Program-made: the position numbers and the translations under genes
Part shown: positions 1 through 11,007 of the stretch, one piece after another
How positions within the stretch are numbered: position 1 is the stretch's first letter
How the letters are laid out: the number at the start of each line of letters is the position of its first letter
Notes under the pieces: generated by a model
Database searches by the model: none
Told to the model about the DNA's origin: nothing
What the model saw: only the letters and a program-made list of their open reading frames with translations
Origin: Fasciola hepatica
Taxonomy: Eukaryota; Platyhelminthes; Trematoda; Plagiorchiida; Fasciolidae
Length of the DNA: 64,000 nucleotides
Assembly: GCA_948099385.1 (NCBI GenBank)
Contig: CANUEZ040000071.1
Coordinates: 558,001 to 622,000, forward strand
Direction of reading: 5' to 3'

Positions 1-1650
1 CAATGTACAAAAGGGGTTACGATTTAAAATAAGGCGATGGAGAGTGGTGGTATTACACATAAGGAACAAGGAAAATCAGTGGAGGGATACAGTTGTAACC
101 TTCAGTGACCGTATATCGGTTGAGCCAGTTGTACAACAAACGGACAACAAACCGGACGGTGGTTGCCAAAGTGATGGCTGAAGAAGTGGCCGGATAGAAA
201 AATGTAGACTTTACGCGGATTGTCTGCTTTCAGAAGAAAGAAAGATGATGCATAAACAAGAAAATGGGAACTGGCAATAAATCAACATGTAGTGCTTAAT
301 TACAACAGTGGGAAAGACACAGCTGGTAAAAATTATGGAGTGGCCAGTAGGAGACCACCAATTTATGTTCCTTACAGGGGCTGAACTACTTGATGGCAAC
401 AAAACAGAACTCGGCGGCACAAGTGCTTATTAGATGTGCGTGTGTGGGACATGATGTCTTGCAAGTGGAGGATATTGCAAAGCAACGGCCCTAATTGAGC
501 AAACAGCGGATTTGACAGAGAAGGCAAACAATCACAAGGTTATCGAGTATTGGAAATCTCTAGAGGTATATTTCGCAGTGACATGCACTGTTTCAAGACG
601 GTGGTACGGGGGCGAATGGCAATAATAAATGAGTTGGTTTTTGAGTGCGTCAGTAAAAGTGGCAAAAACTGGTGAGCCCCATCTTGGGAAATGGATAAGT
701 TTACAGATGAGACTAGCGGATAGTTTAGCATGGTACCGCGGGACAGTCGACCGGGAACAATAAGCCAAAAATGCTGATAGGTTTCTGAGTGTAAATGTTT
801 TCGGGCTTAAGCGGTGAGTTGTAATGGCGAATTAGGAAGCGAGCACGCTGGAGAGCCCATGTTAGCTGAAGAAGACAACAGTATATTTGCAGCATTTCGA
901 TTACATGAACGATGTTTTGTCAGATTGTTTGTTTTTTAATCCGCAACCGGTGCTAGTGGGTGGAGCTGACCGTGAGCTGGACATGCAACCTGAAAACCAC
1001 TTTTGGAGGCGGGAGGTGCGATCCATTAGCCTAGTTGCGCCCGCAGATCGTTGCAGAAGTCCTGCACGCCAGATGCGCACCGGCCAGGTCGGTGGATCTG
1101 ACCGCGCTACGCACCGGCGGGATTTTCACAGGTAGTGTTGGTCGAGATCACGTAGCCGCAGAGGTGTATTGGTCTAGGATCCTGGGATCCCGGAGATCAG
1201 GGTCGGGAGTGAGCGACGAAATAATGGGCGGGTATCAGATTTTAAGCCGGAAGTGTGGGCCAGATAGTTCACCGGTATTACCCCCGGATCATTCCAAGAC
1301 AGCAAAGGGGAGATGCGCACCGGTTGGTTTCTGGAAACAAAAATAGAAAGGCGCAGTACGGAATGCCCCCAGCTGAGAATCAACGGTCCATGGTGAAGAG
1401 AAAAATCTAGTAATTTCGAGACAGACTACTTTGAAGGAGTGAGGGCTATGAGCCATTAGCAGTGAATGAGAATGCAAAAATAATGACCAAAAGTGGTAAT
1501 AAGGATGATGATTTAGAGGTGAATGGTGGTCATCGGAGTGGGATTTAGTGTTGGAAAACCAGGGCAAAATAAAGAATTGGAATGGGGTCAGTTGGGACCG
1601 AGTAAAGCGAACTGAGTATGATTGAGATAGACAATAGTTGTTCGAGCCCG
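1..1650 (-). repeat. Left arm: 3' portion of an ATT-tailed LINE, minus strand
   Basis: The reverse complement of bases 1-1529 matches 11391-12919 almost base for base; by eye I see only about four differences. Bases 1531-1640 match the reverse complement of 4598-4715 more loosely. The right arm continues to an (ATT)n tract at 13275-13289, so this is a retroposon 3' region whose tail lies before the window start. Bases 945-1130 also resemble 49625-49810, which sits inside a decayed minus-strand LINE at a comparable distance from its tail; that links the arms to that LINE. The sense strand is pyrimidine-rich. Small open frames on both strands are identical between the arms but resemble no known protein, and I regard them as chance frames kept by recent identity. 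Confidence 0.7.
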
Positions 1651-1973
1651 TGAACTTGGAGAATCTAACAAGTGCACATTTAGTAACGCAAATCATTCTA
1701 GGGGATACTAATATGCTGGTGATATAGAAGGTATATGGGGTTTTTGATGTCGACTTAGCAAGGAATGTTACCCGGGTCAGGCTTTCTGTGTTTGTTCAGA
1801 AACCTAGGTTACCCTCACAAGCTTGTTCCAAAGTGGTGCACGTACGGGTTAATTGTAGCGCTTTGGCAACATCTAAATATTTCGTAGGGACAATTTTGAA
1901 TTGGTCTAGTGTCTGGCAGGCATGAATGTCCTCAGGGAGTAATAATATAATATAATATATATATATTTATATA
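1651..1973. other. Unassigned spacer ending in an AT-rich tract
   Basis: No coding or repeat signature recognised. The last ~35 bases (from about 1940) are an interrupted AT/AAT microsatellite. It abuts the 3' end of the minus-strand LINE that follows, so it may be that LINE's tail or its insertion target. Confidence 0.4.
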
Positions 1974-3520
1974 TATATTTCTCGGCCATGGTTGAGAGGC
2001 ACGCGCTAACGCATGATCATGGTGTACACGTTACTCAATAAGATGAAATATTTACAAATTCTAAGTATGAAGGTCGAGAGCATTAGAGATGGAAAAACAA
2101 AGACAGCAACAGTTTGAATAGATCATTCTGATAATGGTTTGTGCGGCAGTTTTGAACCAGTTTCTAATCCGGGCTAGGCAGTGGTGCGCGGTGGAGATAT
2201 CGAAAAAATCGTTAACGCGTTGCTAAGGAGGCATTATGAACAAGAATGATGCAAGCCCAGGAAACCAGAGGCCGACTAAGGTTCTGCAGATGGAGTAAAT
2301 TTTGAACAAGAAGAAAAGGGGGAAAAATCAACGCATGCGAAGAGGATAGCGATCCATGAAGACAATGCAGACATTGAATGACGGATTTACCGGAGTTCGA
2401 TACACGGAATGAGTTTTGAAGCAAGGGGACATGAGGCCAATTTCGTGAAAGTGAACTGGTGGATGTGGGAGAAACAGCAGTCCATAAAAAGGTGAGTTTA
2501 GATTCAAGGCCAATAACATGTACTATTCAGAAATAAGAAGGCGCGACTGGAGGGTCCTCGAGAAGTGGAGTCAATTTCCAGCCGGCTACGGTTCGGAGAA
2601 AAGATAACCTGTGTTAACGGATAATAAAGTGGGAAAATCTTCGCATGGACTTCAGCGTTATGCTGCTTCAATGACAAATATATATGTATGTGATGACGCA
2701 TTTGCCTTCAGCGTTATTCAGCGTCATTTCGGGTAACGTACGGCATCGAATGCGTAAGTTTCGTCTGGCAGGGTAAAGTGTGTGTCGGTCAATCAGCCGA
2801 GTGTGGCTGTATATTAGCGGCGTGCGCGTGAACTGGAATTCGTGTTGGTTGCGTTAGAAAACGCTGAACGATCTGATAAGCAATTAGGGGTATCTCCTGT
2901 TGTGTGGTTTGATTTCAGTCCTAGTTGCTATGGTAGGTTCCACTTGAGTCTCTGTCCGTGCGAGTCAAAGCGGCATCCTTGGTTAGCCAATTTGGCGACT
3001 GAGATGGTGGGAGACAACGAACCTGGAACAAAGGGGGATTTGCAGTCTGGACGTGGTTCCAGCTGTGGGTTATGATAATATATGAAGACGATAAACAATG
3101 GATTGGTTAGGTCTACGTGAGTGGGGCATGGGTAAAATAGGCTCGCAGTAGATTTGAGCTATACTGCTGCAGGCCGACGAAGTTGCGTACACTGGCTTGG
3201 TAACAGTGTATGCATTTCAAAGGATTTATGATTTGCCCTTGAGCATGGCATCGCTGGGATACTAATAAAAGACCTAGGGCTTCACGGTTAAGAGCGGTTA
3301 GTTATGATAACCCTCAATACCGTTTGCTTACGCAGAGCGTAGTTTGGCAACGAGGCGATAGGATAGGTTTGAAATAACAGACTGAGCGAGTAGGACTAAC
3401 ATACTGTTTGAGTGGCGCTATGCTGTTACTGTCTCTTTCGGTATAGTGGTTATTCTATACTGAGGAGTCAAAGTAAAAGGAACTATTGAGGTGACAGTAG
3501 TGATACATTAGAGGCACTTG
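1974..3520 (-). repeat. Conserved LINE 3' region, copy 1
   Basis: About 1.5 kb shared with 24421-25900 and 54776-56240 in the same orientation. Copies 2 and 3 lack roughly 60 bases present here near 3235-3300. The inverted copy at 35560-37010 keeps that segment and also matches 3540-3865. Copy 1 and LINE C therefore represent one 3' variant, and LINEs A and B a shortened variant. No protein function is evident; frames such as 2842-3075 are conserved only because the DNA is. Confidence 0.65.
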
Positions 3521-3789
3521 GTCACTTGCCTTGGAACATTGACGTGAGTTCATCTATGCTCTTCCTCGATAGTGCTATCGTACTGAGATTAAGCTCCAAT
3601 GTGAGCAAGGAAATCTGATGTGGATATGATCGCATGGTTACCGTGGTATCTTTTTCGCTGTTATCGTACTGCAAAGCAGGACTACACCGATGTGAGGACT
3701 GGTTTGGGGAACCGTGAGTGGTGGGTCTGAAGTTTCGTCAGGGAAGCAAAAACTCTAACGGTCTACATTCGGTGCTCATGGTAGGCGGC

Positions 3790-4605
3790 ACAAGGGCCAG
3801 CTTCAGGTAGGGAGGTAGCACGATTCACAACTACTGACATCCAGCACGTGGCGCTCCAAGAATGATCCACAAGTCTGCTCTAAATTCGGGAATGGACCGT
3901 AAAGAAGAACTTTTCTCTCACTTTTGTCTCGGGGTATGGAACTTTCGTAATATGATTTCGGTTTTGAATAGGGTAGGCTGCTTCTTGGGCAAAACATAGA
4001 TCAGTGATGGATGTATGCGCTCTAACATGTAGGAGGTTGAATTGGAGATGAAAACTGAGTTTCACGCGTCGCAGCCACAAGGGTTTAATCCTTGGTAGCT
4101 CACATCTTTTTAGTTCAAGGGAGATGATGGACCGAGTAAGTGCTAGGTGGAGGATCGCTTAAATCCTTCGATTGCAAGTCTATCAAATTTACGCATGTGA
4201 GTATATACCAGAGGGCAGTACTCGAGCCGCGGTTTGACGTTGAATTCAAAGATCAGAGGCTGGCTGTCACTCATTCTAAAACTTTTGCTAATGAGTGCTA
4301 TCGTTTGCTTAGTCTTAGTCACCTGGCAAGCGGCTTGTTCTTGGAAGGTAAACGTGCAGGTGTACTGTAGGCCAAGATCTCGCTTTAAGGGAGCAATGGG
4401 AATGTACGGGCAGTGTGGGGCGAGCGACTTAGGGGGAATTTGACTTTAATGCGTAAGAATGGCACTCTTCGAAGCGGAGAAGTTCGTTTTCTAAGTTATG
4501 CACCACGTGTCAAGAGCATTCTGATCGTCAGATATTTTGATGGGAGTATAGGTTGAGGCATGAGATTAAAAGAATGCACAATGTCGATATCATCGGCGAA
4601 CATCT
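3790..4605 (-). pseudogene. Reverse transcriptase C-terminal fragment (LINE copy 1)
   Basis: The minus strand encodes FADDIDIVHSF at 4570-4600. In another frame it gives DLGLQYTCTFTFQEQAA (about 4330-4380) and EFNVKPRLEYCPLVYTHMRK (around 4200-4260), and then KPLWLRRVKLSFHLQFN (about 4035-4085). These align in order with DLGLHYSCTFDFSEHAA, SHVRPVLEYGSIICSNMRQ and DPLWLRRIRNNLLFFQN of LINE A, so the identity as a CR1/Jockey-like RT thumb and C-terminal region is well supported. At least one frameshift and several stops separate the blocks. It is not expressible as a protein. Confidence 0.75.
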
Positions 4606-4715
4606 CTTATCTATCTCAATCATACTTAATTCTCTTTACCCGGTCCCAAATGACCCCATTCCCGTTCTTTATTTTGCCCTGGCTTTCCAACACTAAATCC
4701 AAATCCGGTGACCAC
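4598..4715 (+). repeat. Right arm, 5' piece (upstream of BEL-1)
   Basis: Matches the reverse complement of 1531-1640 with roughly a dozen differences per 100 bases. It ends in ACCAC (4711-4715), which is repeated after BEL-1 at 11391-11395. It is the upstream part of the ATT-tailed LINE copy into which BEL-1 inserted. Confidence 0.75.
4711..4715. other. Target-site duplication of BEL-1, left copy
   Basis: ACCAC directly before the TGTAACG start of the LTR; identical to 11391-11395. Five bases is usual for BEL/Pao integration. Confidence 0.85.
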
Positions 4716-5097
4716 TGTAACGTACACGCGTGGGAATCCTCCCTAGCCATTGTCATACACTTGTATTGTTGAGACTATCCTCTTCATTTTATTGACCCTG
4801 GCACAAATACAACATGCATTATCCACTACACTTCAACATTTGTTTATATTTTGCTCACGTGAAAAGGCATAATTTTGACTCAAACGTGGACTGCCGTGAA
4901 GGCGGTACCTGACATTGGCATTTGTTGAACTCTGGTCCTCGTTGTTAGACGTTGTGGCCATACAGTTGAGGTTTGTGTATATTTATATGCGTATAATTGA
5001 TAATCCAGTACCGTATAAACTACGAATCAGTCTTGTTCTGGTTTTGGGATTCGTGTTGAATTGGCTACGCGTTGCTCGCAGTCGGAATAATCGTTCA
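4716..5097 (+). repeat. BEL-1 5' LTR
   Basis: 382 bp. It differs from the 3' LTR at about five positions, three in the first 45 bases and a missing A in the terminal GTTACA. Its 3' half (R-U5 side) is homologous to the LTRs of BEL-4 and of the solo LTR at 44634, whereas the first ~160 bases are not clearly alignable with them. Confidence 0.9.
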
Positions 5098-5136
5098 GTA
5101 CTCAACTTGGAATCACGAGGATGAAATCAATCAGAA
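5098..5136 (+). other. BEL-1 leader / putative primer-binding region
   Basis: Begins GTACTCAACTTGG directly after the LTR; BEL-4 has GTACTCAAGTGG in the same place. A TGG about ten bases inside the element is where a tRNA 3' CCA could pair. I cannot name the tRNA. Confidence 0.45.
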
Positions 5137-6360
5137 GTGCCCAAAAGGGGACACGGACAAACCGAAGCTGGAAAAGAAGTACCCGAGAAGTCTCTGGGGT
5201 ATTTTTGTGTGACTGATTCCTTAGACATTGCTAGGTCTGCTAGTCTTGTCAGTGCTATTTCATGTACCTCATCCAGTGGTATAGAATATAAAGGTGATGA
5301 TATTTATCAATCGAGAATAGCTGAATTAGAAACCCAGCTTGGGAAGGCTAGGGAAGAAGCGGAATCTGCCAGGAAAGGTCAACTTCAGAGACGGGAGCGA
5401 GAGGTGACTTTGGAAACAACAGAGCATACAGCCAGTCAGCCCAGTAGTTCCGTGGAACGATCAAAGTCGACTTGTAACAGTGTAAACCACTCTGTTTACT
5501 TACCTGGAGTGGAATTATCCCCATTCGACGGGAGCGCAGAACAGTACTGTAAGTTCGTTAAACAGTACGAGAACCTTGTGAAAAGGAGAACATAGGATCC
5601 AGGACAGAGATTCTTATATTTACTATAATACTGTTGTGGAGGGGCCAGGGAAGCAATCGACGTGTACTCGATGCTTGATCCCGAAGAACATTACACTCGG
5701 TCAAGTGAAATTCTGAAAAACCTATTTGGGCAACCATTTAAAGTCGGCCGGAATTTGATCGATGGTGTACTATCAGAGGCAAAACGTTCCATAGGCGAGT
5801 CGGGCTCTCTAGCCAGCCCGGTGATAAAAATGCAGAACTGCAGCATCGCATTGAATCACCTAGATTACCGCTCGGTCCTAAAGGCATTGCACACACTGGA
5901 GACCATAGTGCGCAGTTTACCCACAGAACTACAGGGTAGATGGGCCGAGGAAGCCTAAGGGATCAGTAAATTTGGGCGAAAATCCACGTTCGAAGACCTG
6001 ACGCAGTTTGCAGACCCTCATGCCCGAATAGGAAACAGTCGTTTTGATCAACTTGTGCGCGGGACGAGCTAATTACCTAGGATTACTGCGCAAAGCTGGA
6101 ACAGGGAAGCAAGTAGAAGCCAACTTTGGGCGAACACATATGCACCATCTCGCGAAGGTGAAAACTTGCCGGTGTGTAAAGTTTGTGGGGCGCCTCATCG
6201 CCTAGCGGAATGCCCTCGCTTCCGCGACGTAGACGTCAACGAACGATGGGAAATGGCTCAGAGACTAGGGGCGTGCTTCGTCAGCTTCAACGATTCACAT
6301 CGAGCAGCGATGTGCCGAGCGAAACCCGTTGTAGCCAGGATGGATGCCATGGGAATTTGA
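5137..6360 (+). pseudogene. gag: BEL-1 gag (DUF1759-type capsid and CCHC nucleocapsid), degenerate
   Basis: One frame runs from 5137 to the TGA at 6358-6360, interrupted by TAG 5593, TAA 5626, TAA 5956 and TAA 6070. It aligns throughout with the intact Gag of BEL-4: a coiled-coil-like segment (SRIAELETQLGKAREEAESA), the LPGVELSPFDG start of the capsid-like domain, the LFGQPFKVGRNLIDGVL segment and the zinc knuckle CKVCGAPHRLAEC. The first codon is GTG where BEL-4 has ATG, so even initiation is lost. The second knuckle has Ser in place of its second Cys (CFVSFNDSHRAAMC). Gag would package element RNA in cytoplasmic particles. Confidence 0.85.
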
Positions 6361-7196
6361 ATGCCAAAGAAACCCCGAAACCAAGTGTGGTCGGCTCAGT
6401 GTCTCGCTCCACTAACAAGCCCATTCGCCTGAAAGTAGTAGCATTTGGCGTAGAAACCCCAGTTGGGGTCATGAGTGCGTTGGCCGTCGTAGACAGTGGC
6501 TCGGAAACCAAGCCAGTAAGGAAGGAGTTTGCAGAGAGATATGGGATCAGAAGGAGTCAATCTTCGTCAGCAGTGAGCACTGTGAGTGGCACTTAGATCA
6601 TCCAGTCCACCAAACTGCACCTACAACTCGTTTCCTTGGTCAACAACGATGGAGCAGAAACCCTAGAAGCATTCATCATAAAGGACCTGCCAATGAAAGC
6701 ACCTCAGTCAGTGCAATCGATTCTGACTCAGTGGCCTCATCTAGACGGGGTTACGATCGAGGGGTGGCAAAATAACAAAATTGACCTTCTGATCGGTTGT
6801 GATGCACCAGAAGCGCATTGGGTCCTGGATCAAAGAATAGGAAGCCGCAAAGCACCCTATGTAGTATGCATTATATTCGGCTGGGCTTTATATGACAGTA
6901 CAGACGGAAGATGCGGCAAACAAATCCAAATCAACTGCACGTCGGTGGAAACGGCGAACATTGAGTAGGCATTCCAACAACTGTATAACACCGAATTTGC
7001 CGACCTGGCCATTGATAGAGATGTCCCATCACGAGAAGATAGGGCGGCTTTGAAAATGGTAGCCGAGAACGCCAAGTACGCAAAAGGTCGTTTCGAGGTT
7101 CCTGTCCCGTTGAGACCCAACATGAAACATATGCCAAACAGTCGAGAAATGGCTCTGAAGAGATTTTTGCTTCCTCAAAACCGGGCTAATTCCTGA
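6361..7196 (+). pseudogene. pol: BEL-1 aspartic protease and protease-RT linker, degenerate
   Basis: Read in the frame of 6183, which differs from the Gag frame. The protease signature is VVDSGSETK, with the catalytic Asp codon at 6492-6494. It is followed by the conserved linker segments DLLIGCDAPEAHWVLDQ (about 6780-6830) and SREDRAALKMVAENAKYAKG leading into RT. In-frame stops lie at 6594 (TAG), 6966 (TAG) and 7194 (TGA). The same DLLIGC..PEAHWV block is intact in BEL-4, supporting assignment. The enzyme would cleave the polyprotein during particle maturation. Confidence 0.8.
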
Positions 7197-7227
7197 ACCA
7201 CAATTAAGGATAGAATATACGCGAGCC

Positions 7228-8665
7228 ATGCAACATAACATCGACTTAGGTTATGTAGAAAGAGTGGGTACAGCGGTATTCAGCGCAAAGTTGAGGTGGT
7301 GTCTACCTCATCACCATGTGGTGAACCCAAGGAAACCGGGGAAGGTCGGAGTGGTTTCCGACTGTGCCGCGAAACGTCAGGGTGTGTCACTCAGCGACCA
7401 TATACTACAGGGTCCAGATTGGACAACACCACTAATCGAGGTTTTATGTCGTTTTCGGCTGGGAAAAGTAGCAATCTCTGCGGACATACGTGAAATGTTT
7501 CTACAAGTGAGGATGCCCATTAAAGATGGGAATGCCTTTCGTCTTCTCTAGTGGCCTGAAAACGGGGCAATACGTGCACCTTACGAGTACAGGCTAACTG
7601 TTCATCCCTTTTGGACGGTATCATCCTTCTTCTGTGCTAATTTTCCCATTCGGGAAGCTCTCAAGCGTTTCGGTGGCACCAGCAGTTTGCTAGGAAGAGC
7701 AATGGACCACTTCTACGTGGGCGATTTTCTGTGATCCTTTGACGACCCAAATACTGCTGTTCTTTATATGACCGAACTGACCACCATTGTAAAGGCCGGG
7801 GGATTCAACCTCACTAAATGGACTTCAAACAGCCAAGGGATGCTCAATGTTATTCCAAAGTCCGAGAAAACAGAGTGTACGAGAGAGCTTCCAGGATCCT
7901 CTTCATAAACGGGAGCTCAAGCTTGGTCTTCAGTGGAAACCCGAATTTTCACCTTGGGTCTACTCAAACGATCAGTCACATGGAGAGGAATCCTACCATC
8001 AGTCTCAGACCTCTATGATCCCTTAGGTTTCGTTTCGCCATGGTTATTACCGGGAAAAAGCTTGCTGCAATCACTGTGCCTGAGAGGGACGGGTTGGGAC
8101 GAACTTCTCCAGGATGACAACGATAAGCGATGACGCTACTGGCTGCACAGCCTAGAGCAACTTGGTGTGATCAAAATACAAATATGCTTAACAGGAATCA
8201 AGTGCACAAACGACCCCCAACTCCACCTATTTTCCAATGCATCAGAAATAGGTTACGGGATAGTTGCTTACGGCTGCCGGGTTGACGCAAATGGTGAGCG
8301 GCTCAGCCAGATACTATTCACAAAGGCGAGAGTGGCTCCACCGAAAACGGTGTCCATTCCAAGGCTGGAACCGACGGCAGCGCCACTGGTCGTGAAAGCC
8401 GCGACGCTGATTGAGTGATGCTTCGATCGGATAAACTGGAAACCGAACTTTTGGACGGACTCAGCCACGGTACTTTACTACATAAACAACATTACCACTC
8501 GTTTTAACACTTGTCGCCAATAGACTTACCATAATCCACGAGTCTACTAAAACCGATCAATGGCACTATGTACAATCCGGCAGTATGTCGGCCGACTTCT
8601 GCTCGAGGGGCCTGGAAACACTGCAGAGTTTACGGATGTGGACAACGGGACCGGACTTCTTGCCT
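7228..8665 (+). pseudogene. pol: BEL-1 reverse transcriptase and RNase H, degenerate
   Basis: Frame of 7228, shifted from the protease frame. RT blocks include VNPRKPGKVGVVSDCAAK, LGKVAISADIREMFLQVRM and the catalytic box at 7711-7734, which reads FYVGDFL then TGA. BEL/Pao elements normally have YVDD here, so the second motif residue is Gly. RNase H follows at about 8190-8665: LHLFSNASEIGYGIVAYG (the usual SDAS Asp is Asn), RVAPPKTVSIPRLE and NFWTDSATVLYYINN. Stops occur at 7549, 7732, about 7906, 8131 and later. Two independent catalytic-residue losses plus stops make this clearly dead. Confidence 0.85.
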
Positions 8666-8861
8666 GTAGCTAAATAGATGTGGCCAACGCTATTAACACA
8701 TAAGGCTGATGATGGCGATATCGAGACTAAAAGACTGATACTGGCTACAGAATTCACGGGAAGCGTAAGCCTAATAGAAAAAAATGTGCCAATTCCCCAA
8801 CTGGACAAAAATGTTAAGAGCCGTGGTCCGGTGGACACTGTAAAAAGCACTCTTACTGATT

Positions 8862-9935
8862 ATGAAAGGTGCAAGACCACAAAACGCATTGAATGTGGGG
8901 ACGATACTACCGGGCGAGCTGATTCAAGCCGAACTCGACGTTCTACGCCTACTGCAACTAGACGCTTTCCCGTCCGAGGCCCGCGAGCTAGCCAGAACAG
9001 ATGATAACACCAAAGGAAGCAGGTTGTTACACAGTAGTATCCAAAGACTAAGCCCCATGCGAACCAACGGACCACAGAGAGTTGGAGGGCGGCTTACAAA
9101 TTCAAATCTGGAGTACGAAACAAGACACCCCATAATAATCCCTGGTGACCACCACATAACAAGATGCCTGACAGACCATGTACATCGGGAAGAGGGACAC
9201 GCAGGTTTGAACCTTTTACTGAACAATGTACGCCGACGGTGTTGGGTGACAAAGGGACCAGCGACGGTCAAGCAAGTCATAGGAAACTGCATCTCTTGTC
9301 GTCGCCGGAGAGCGACAGCAAGCCAACAAATGATGGCCCCCCTTCCAGCCGTAAGAGTTCAACCGGGATGGTGCCCGTTTGTGGAAATTGGCGTCGACTG
9401 CTTTGGCCCGTTACTTGTACGACAGCAAAGGAGCACCAAAAAGAGGCATGGCTGCCTGATAACATGTTTACAACCCCGAGCAGTCCATATTGAAGTAGTG
9501 CATATTGTGACCACCGATTCATTTCTACTGGCCTTTTGAAGGTTCATCGCGAGGCGGGGCGCCCCCTAGAGTGTATACTAGGACAATGGCTCGAACTTCG
9601 TTGGGGCTCATAAGGAGTCAGAGAAATGGTGGAACCGCCTGGATCACGCCAAAATATAAAACAAGACCGTAGCAAAGGGGACAGAATGGCACTTCAACCC
9701 ACCTTATGCCAGTCATCGTGGTGGCGTTTTGGAAAGGCTGATACGATCGACCAGGAAAATACTCACAACCCTGGCCTCACAACAAACCCTCGATGACGAG
9801 ACGCTGACTACTTTACTAACAGAAGTAGAAGGCATATTGAACAACAGACCCCTGATGCCGATCTTTCCAGACCCGGAAGGCGAACCGGCACTCACCCCAA
9901 CGACCTATGATTACTCCGGTCAAACGCAGGAGTAA
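8862..9935 (+). pseudogene. pol: BEL-1 integrase (zinc domain plus DDE core), degenerate
   Basis: In the frame of 8862, the linker LDAFPSEARELAR and RVGGRLTNSNLEYETRHPI lead into the zinc domain (HREEGHAG ... VIGNCISCRRRRA). The core shows IGVDCFGPLLV, EVVHIVTTDSFLLAF, DNGSNFVGAH (catalytic Asp codon 9582-9584) and HFNPPYASHRGGVLERLIRS with the final Glu, so the DDE residues are retained. Stops at about 9537, 9570 and 9579 break the core between the first and second Asp. The order and motifs are those of BEL/Pao integrases. Confidence 0.85.
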
Positions 9936-9959
9936 TCACCCCGAGAACCCTGCGTGGAA

Positions 9960-10252
9960 CGTACGTTGCTGGATGGAAACAAGTGAACCACCTGGCACAG
10001 GCTTTCTGGAAACGATGGACGAGGAAGTACTTACGGACACTGCAGCTTCGGCAAAAGTGGGTCTCCAAAGAGAGATCGTTCAGACATGGCGATGTCATCC
10101 TCGTGGAGGGCCACTTACATAAAGACGATTGGCCGACCGGAGTGGTCAAGGACTGCCGCACAGCAATCGATGGCTTCGTGCGCATGGTGGCGGTGAGGAG
10201 GAACAAAGGAGACGTACTGCGAGGTATTCGTATGATGTCTGGTCGAAGGTGA
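9960..10252 (+). pseudogene. BEL-1 integrase C-terminal DUF5641-type domain
   Basis: In the frame of 9983: AFWKRWTRKYLRTLQLRQKW, then RHGDVILVEGHLHKDDWPTG and VVKDCRTAIDGFVRMVAVR. This matches the W..EYL..LQ.R.KW / GDvVlv.d..wp.G.v..DG.vR.v pattern of BEL/Pao C-terminal domains. It is frameshifted relative to the core. The homologous segments occur at 14400-14690 (BEL-2) and 23275-23560 (BEL-3). Confidence 0.8.
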
Positions 10253-10987
10253 AAGTGGCGAGGGCGAGGTCGACGCTACAGACCAAGCTAAATCCATGTC
10301 TGCTGATACCAAATGAAGCTGAATTCATTTATTTATTCTTCTTGGATTCTCCCGTAGGACTCAACTCTTCACACCGTCTTCGAAGTATATTTGTGTTTAA
10401 TTTCATGCGGTGTTCACGATTCACTATGGAGTTAGTCGCCCAAACCTTAGTTTATCATTCGACATGACCTTGTTTGTAAAGTAGCGAAGACTCTTGAACA
10501 AGCACTTACTGACCGTTTTGTAAAATTATCTCTTCTCCTATGACTTATTTGTATTATTATTCAACCAGGTTGCAAGTGTATATAAATTGTGAGTCGAACA
10601 TACTTCTTGATTGATAAAAACACACGTTGACCCCCTGATGTTCGAGTAACCTGTAGCCATCTCTACTTCCATCACGAATCCTCAGTCTTCATCTTGCCAC
10701 TTACTTTACTCTTGTTCAGGCAGCCTTTTCATCCATATTCTGTAATCTGTCTACTCATCCCAATCACATCGAAGCCCTCTATTTTATACGGCTGATGTCA
10801 TGTCATTCACAGAAGAAACCCTGAGACGTCGGGAGATGGCTCATAACCTCAAGAAGCCTGCATGCTTGTCTTCGACTAACTGACGATAGACGAAATCCAC
10901 AGCGACCCGCGTATGCACTGACTTAGGGCCTGGAATGGTTAGGACGAATCAGTACCCCTATTTACTCCTTGGATGTTGACCGTTTCA
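10253..10987 (+). other. BEL-1 3' untranslated region
   Basis: No frame or motif recognised between the integrase end and the 3' LTR. There is no env candidate. The last ~100 bases (AATCAGTACCCCTAT...) are related to the same position in BEL-2 (15865-15916) and BEL-3 (22743-22830, reverse). Confidence 0.6.
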
Positions 10988-11007
10988 TGGGAGGATTTGG
11001 TGGGCGG
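10988..11007 (+). promoter_or_regulatory. BEL-1 polypurine tract
   Basis: GGGAGGATTTGGTGGGCGG directly before the 3' LTR. Equivalent tracts (GGATTTTGG..GCGG) precede the 3' LTRs of BEL-2, BEL-3 and BEL-4, which supports a role as plus-strand primer. Confidence 0.75.

Larger units (their letters stand above)
1974..4605 (-). mobile_element. LINE copy 1: 5'-truncated CR1/Jockey-type LINE
   Basis: Read on the minus strand it begins at the FADD active-site motif of a reverse transcriptase (4589-4600), runs through the RT C-terminal region to about 3780, and continues into a ~1.8-kb non-coding 3' region. The 3' region is shared in the same orientation with 24421-25900 and 54776-56250, and inverted with 35560-37010. 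The left edge is placed where similarity to the other copies begins (TATTTCTCGGCCATGG). The right edge coincides with the start of the plus-strand right-arm retroposon, so the 5' part was lost at that junction or never inserted. This copy is the more divergent type compared with LINEs A and B. Confidence 0.75.

Noticed and set aside
887..1346. Short frames identical in both arms (82, 103, 69, 78 and 63 codons) as conserved small proteins
   Set aside because: Frames on both strands are equally identical, so conservation reflects recent DNA identity, not selection on protein.
8700..8720. Hammerhead ribozyme core (CTGATGA) as found in some flatworm repeats
   Set aside because: No matching GAAA box and stems nearby; occurrence is within BEL pol.
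8924..9292. Minus-strand frames inside BEL-1 integrase (also 9277-9522) as genes
   Set aside because: They are shadows of the plus-strand integrase, which shows zinc-domain and DDE motifs.
10253..10987. An env-like gene between integrase and 3' LTR of BEL-1
   Set aside because: No long frame, signal peptide or membrane segment in any strand; BEL-1 is treated as a retrotransposon, not an endogenous retrovirus.
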